Source of the DNA: Candidatus Mediterraneibacter norfolkensis
GTDB taxonomy: Bacteria > Bacillota > Clostridia > Lachnospirales > Lachnospiraceae
Direction: 5' to 3'
Length of the DNA: 51,365 nt
Assembly (NCBI GenBank): GCA_019120615.1
Contig: DWUT01000300.1
Coordinates: forward strand, 1 to 51,365
Made by a program: the position numbers and the translations under genes. This document shows, one piece after another, positions 50,147 to 51,365 of the stretch. The stretch's first letter is position 1, and the number at the start of each line of letters is the position of its first letter. The notes beneath the pieces were generated by a model that saw only the letters and a program-made list of their open reading frames with translations, had not been told where the DNA came from and ran no database searches.

Positions 50147-51292
50147 ATGCATTATACATTCCCACATTATTATAAAAGATTCAGCTGCACAGGCGGATCC
50201 TGTCCAGATACCTGCTGTGCGGGATGGCAGATCCAGATTGATCCCGCCTCTCTGAAGAGATACAGAAAAACCAAGGGGCTCATCGGCAGCCGTCTGAAAA
50301 ATGAAATCAACTGGAAAGACCAGTGTTTCAGACATTACGGCGGCAGATGTGCCTTTTTGAATGACGACGGACTCTGCGATCTCTATCTGGAAGGAGGCGG
50401 GGAAAAAGCATTCTGCCGGACATGCCGCACCTATCCCCGGCATATCGAGGAGTTTGAGGGGCTGCGTGAAATATCACTTTCTCTCTCCTGCCCTGCCGCT
50501 GCAGCGCTCATTCTTGGAAGCAGTGAACCTGTCCGTTTCATCGAAACGGATGTTTCCTCAAAGGAAGAGACCTATCCGGACTTTGACTTTTTTCTTTTTA
50601 CCAAACTGACCGACGCCAGAAGCCTGGCCTTTAAGTTCCTCCAGGACCGCAGCCATCCGTTTCAGACAAGAGCGGCCATTGTCCTTGCTCTTGCCCATGA
50701 CCTCCAGGAACGGATCGACCGTAACGCCCTTTATGCCGCGGACGAACTTCTGGAACGTTATGCGTCACCCTCTGTGTGGTCCTGGTTTGAAAAAAAGCTT
50801 GACCAGATCCATGTCGGCGGAAAATATCCCGTAAACACCGCGCAGACCCGCGGAAATCTTTTTGTGATCCTGAACCAGCTTGAGGTCCTGAGGCCTGAAT
50901 GGAAAGAACGGCTCCGCCACGCCCGGACGACGCTCTCCGCCGCCTCGCCCTTTTCTGACAAACAGAAGGAGGATTTCCGGAAACTTTTTTCCGATATCAC
51001 AGCCGAACAGCTCATGGTCTATTTTGTCTTCATCTATTTCTGCGGAGCAGTCTACAGTGGAAACGCCTATGGAAAGATGAAATTCGCCTTTACATGCACA
51101 CTCCTGATCCGGGAGCTGGTCAGAGCAGAGTGTATCCGGAAATCAGGGAATATATCCTATAAAGATGTCATCTCCATTGCACAGAAGTTTTCCAGAGAGA
51201 TAGAGCATTCAGATTATAACAAATTTCGGATGGAAAAGATGCTGGATGATGAAGAGAGATTTGGATTGGAAAAGATGTTTGCGATATTGTGA
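50147..51292 (+). CDS. FliB-like flagellin lysine-N-methylase family protein
   Basis: YYKRFSCTGGSCPDTCCAGWQIQIDPASLKRYRK; CAFLNDDGLCDLYLEGGGEKAFCRTCRTYPRHIEEF Cys cluster. Confidence 0.82.
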   Translation: MHYTFPHYYKRFSCTGGSCPDTCCAGWQIQIDPASLKRYRKTKGLIGSRLKNEINWKDQCFRHYGGRCAFLNDDGLCDLYLEGGGEKAFCRTCRTYPRHIEEFEGLREISLSLSCPAAAALILGSSEPVRFIETDVSSKEETYPDFDFFLFTKLTDARSLAFKFLQDRSHPFQTRAAIVLALAHDLQERIDRNALYAADELLERYASPSVWSWFEKKLDQIHVGGKYPVNTAQTRGNLFVILNQLEVLRPEWKERLRHARTTLSAASPFSDKQKEDFRKLFSDITAEQLMVYFVFIYFCGAVYSGNAYGKMKFAFTCTLLIRELVRAECIRKSGNISYKDVISIAQKFSREIEHSDYNKFRMEKMLDDEERFGLEKMFAIL

Positions 51293-51294
51293 AG

Positions 51295-51346
51295 TTTTTA
51301 ACGGGTGCCGTGTACTTCGTACGAAGTACACGGCACCCGTTAAAAA
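51295..51346. terminator. 52-nt perfect palindrome, bidirectional terminator-like
   Basis: TTTTTAACGGGTGCCGTGTACTTCGTAC centred at 51320/51321, mirrored exactly by GTACGAAGTACACGGCACCCGTTAAAAA. Confidence 0.85.
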
Positions 51347-51365
51347 AATATCAATACCACCTTAC

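Overview
The window looks like a chromosomal segment of a gut Firmicute (Lachnospiraceae-like, judged only by gene content and protein style). It is dominated by carbohydrate catabolism. From left to right: 3' end of a heavy-metal P-type ATPase; ribokinase/YkgJ/DUF5684 cluster; galE and a sugar nucleotidyltransferase; lacZ with a divergent AraC regulator; a CUT1 sugar ABC transporter; AraC/MATE cluster; hexuronate genes uxuB/uxuA with AraC; a minus-strand glycan cluster (MFS, sialate O-acetylesterase, alpha/beta-hydrolase, two GH78 rhamnosidases, GPH symporter, GH3 beta-glucosidase); an IlvD/Edd dehydratase with a divergent FadR/GntR regulator; an HTH-ATPase-STAS-like fusion protein; eno; flavin reductase; CBS/DHH pyrophosphatase; an S1 protein; DUF2325; DUF3737; LysR; IclR(KdgR)-kdgA-kdgK-PfkB-uxaC; and a FliB-like protein. 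The best candidate for something undescribed is a roughly 75-98 aa C-terminal helical module shared by three enzymes with unrelated catalytic folds (alpha/beta hydrolase, GH78, GH3) in the same cluster. Other leads are a 67-bp promoter/operator module duplicated 7.4 kb apart, clear putative operators for FadR/GntR, IclR and AraC regulators, a structured intergenic element with mutually exclusive pairings downstream of galE, and several very long perfect palindromes. No tRNA, rRNA, CRISPR array or intact mobile element was recognised. Everything is by-eye reading; no alignments, folding or database searches were run.
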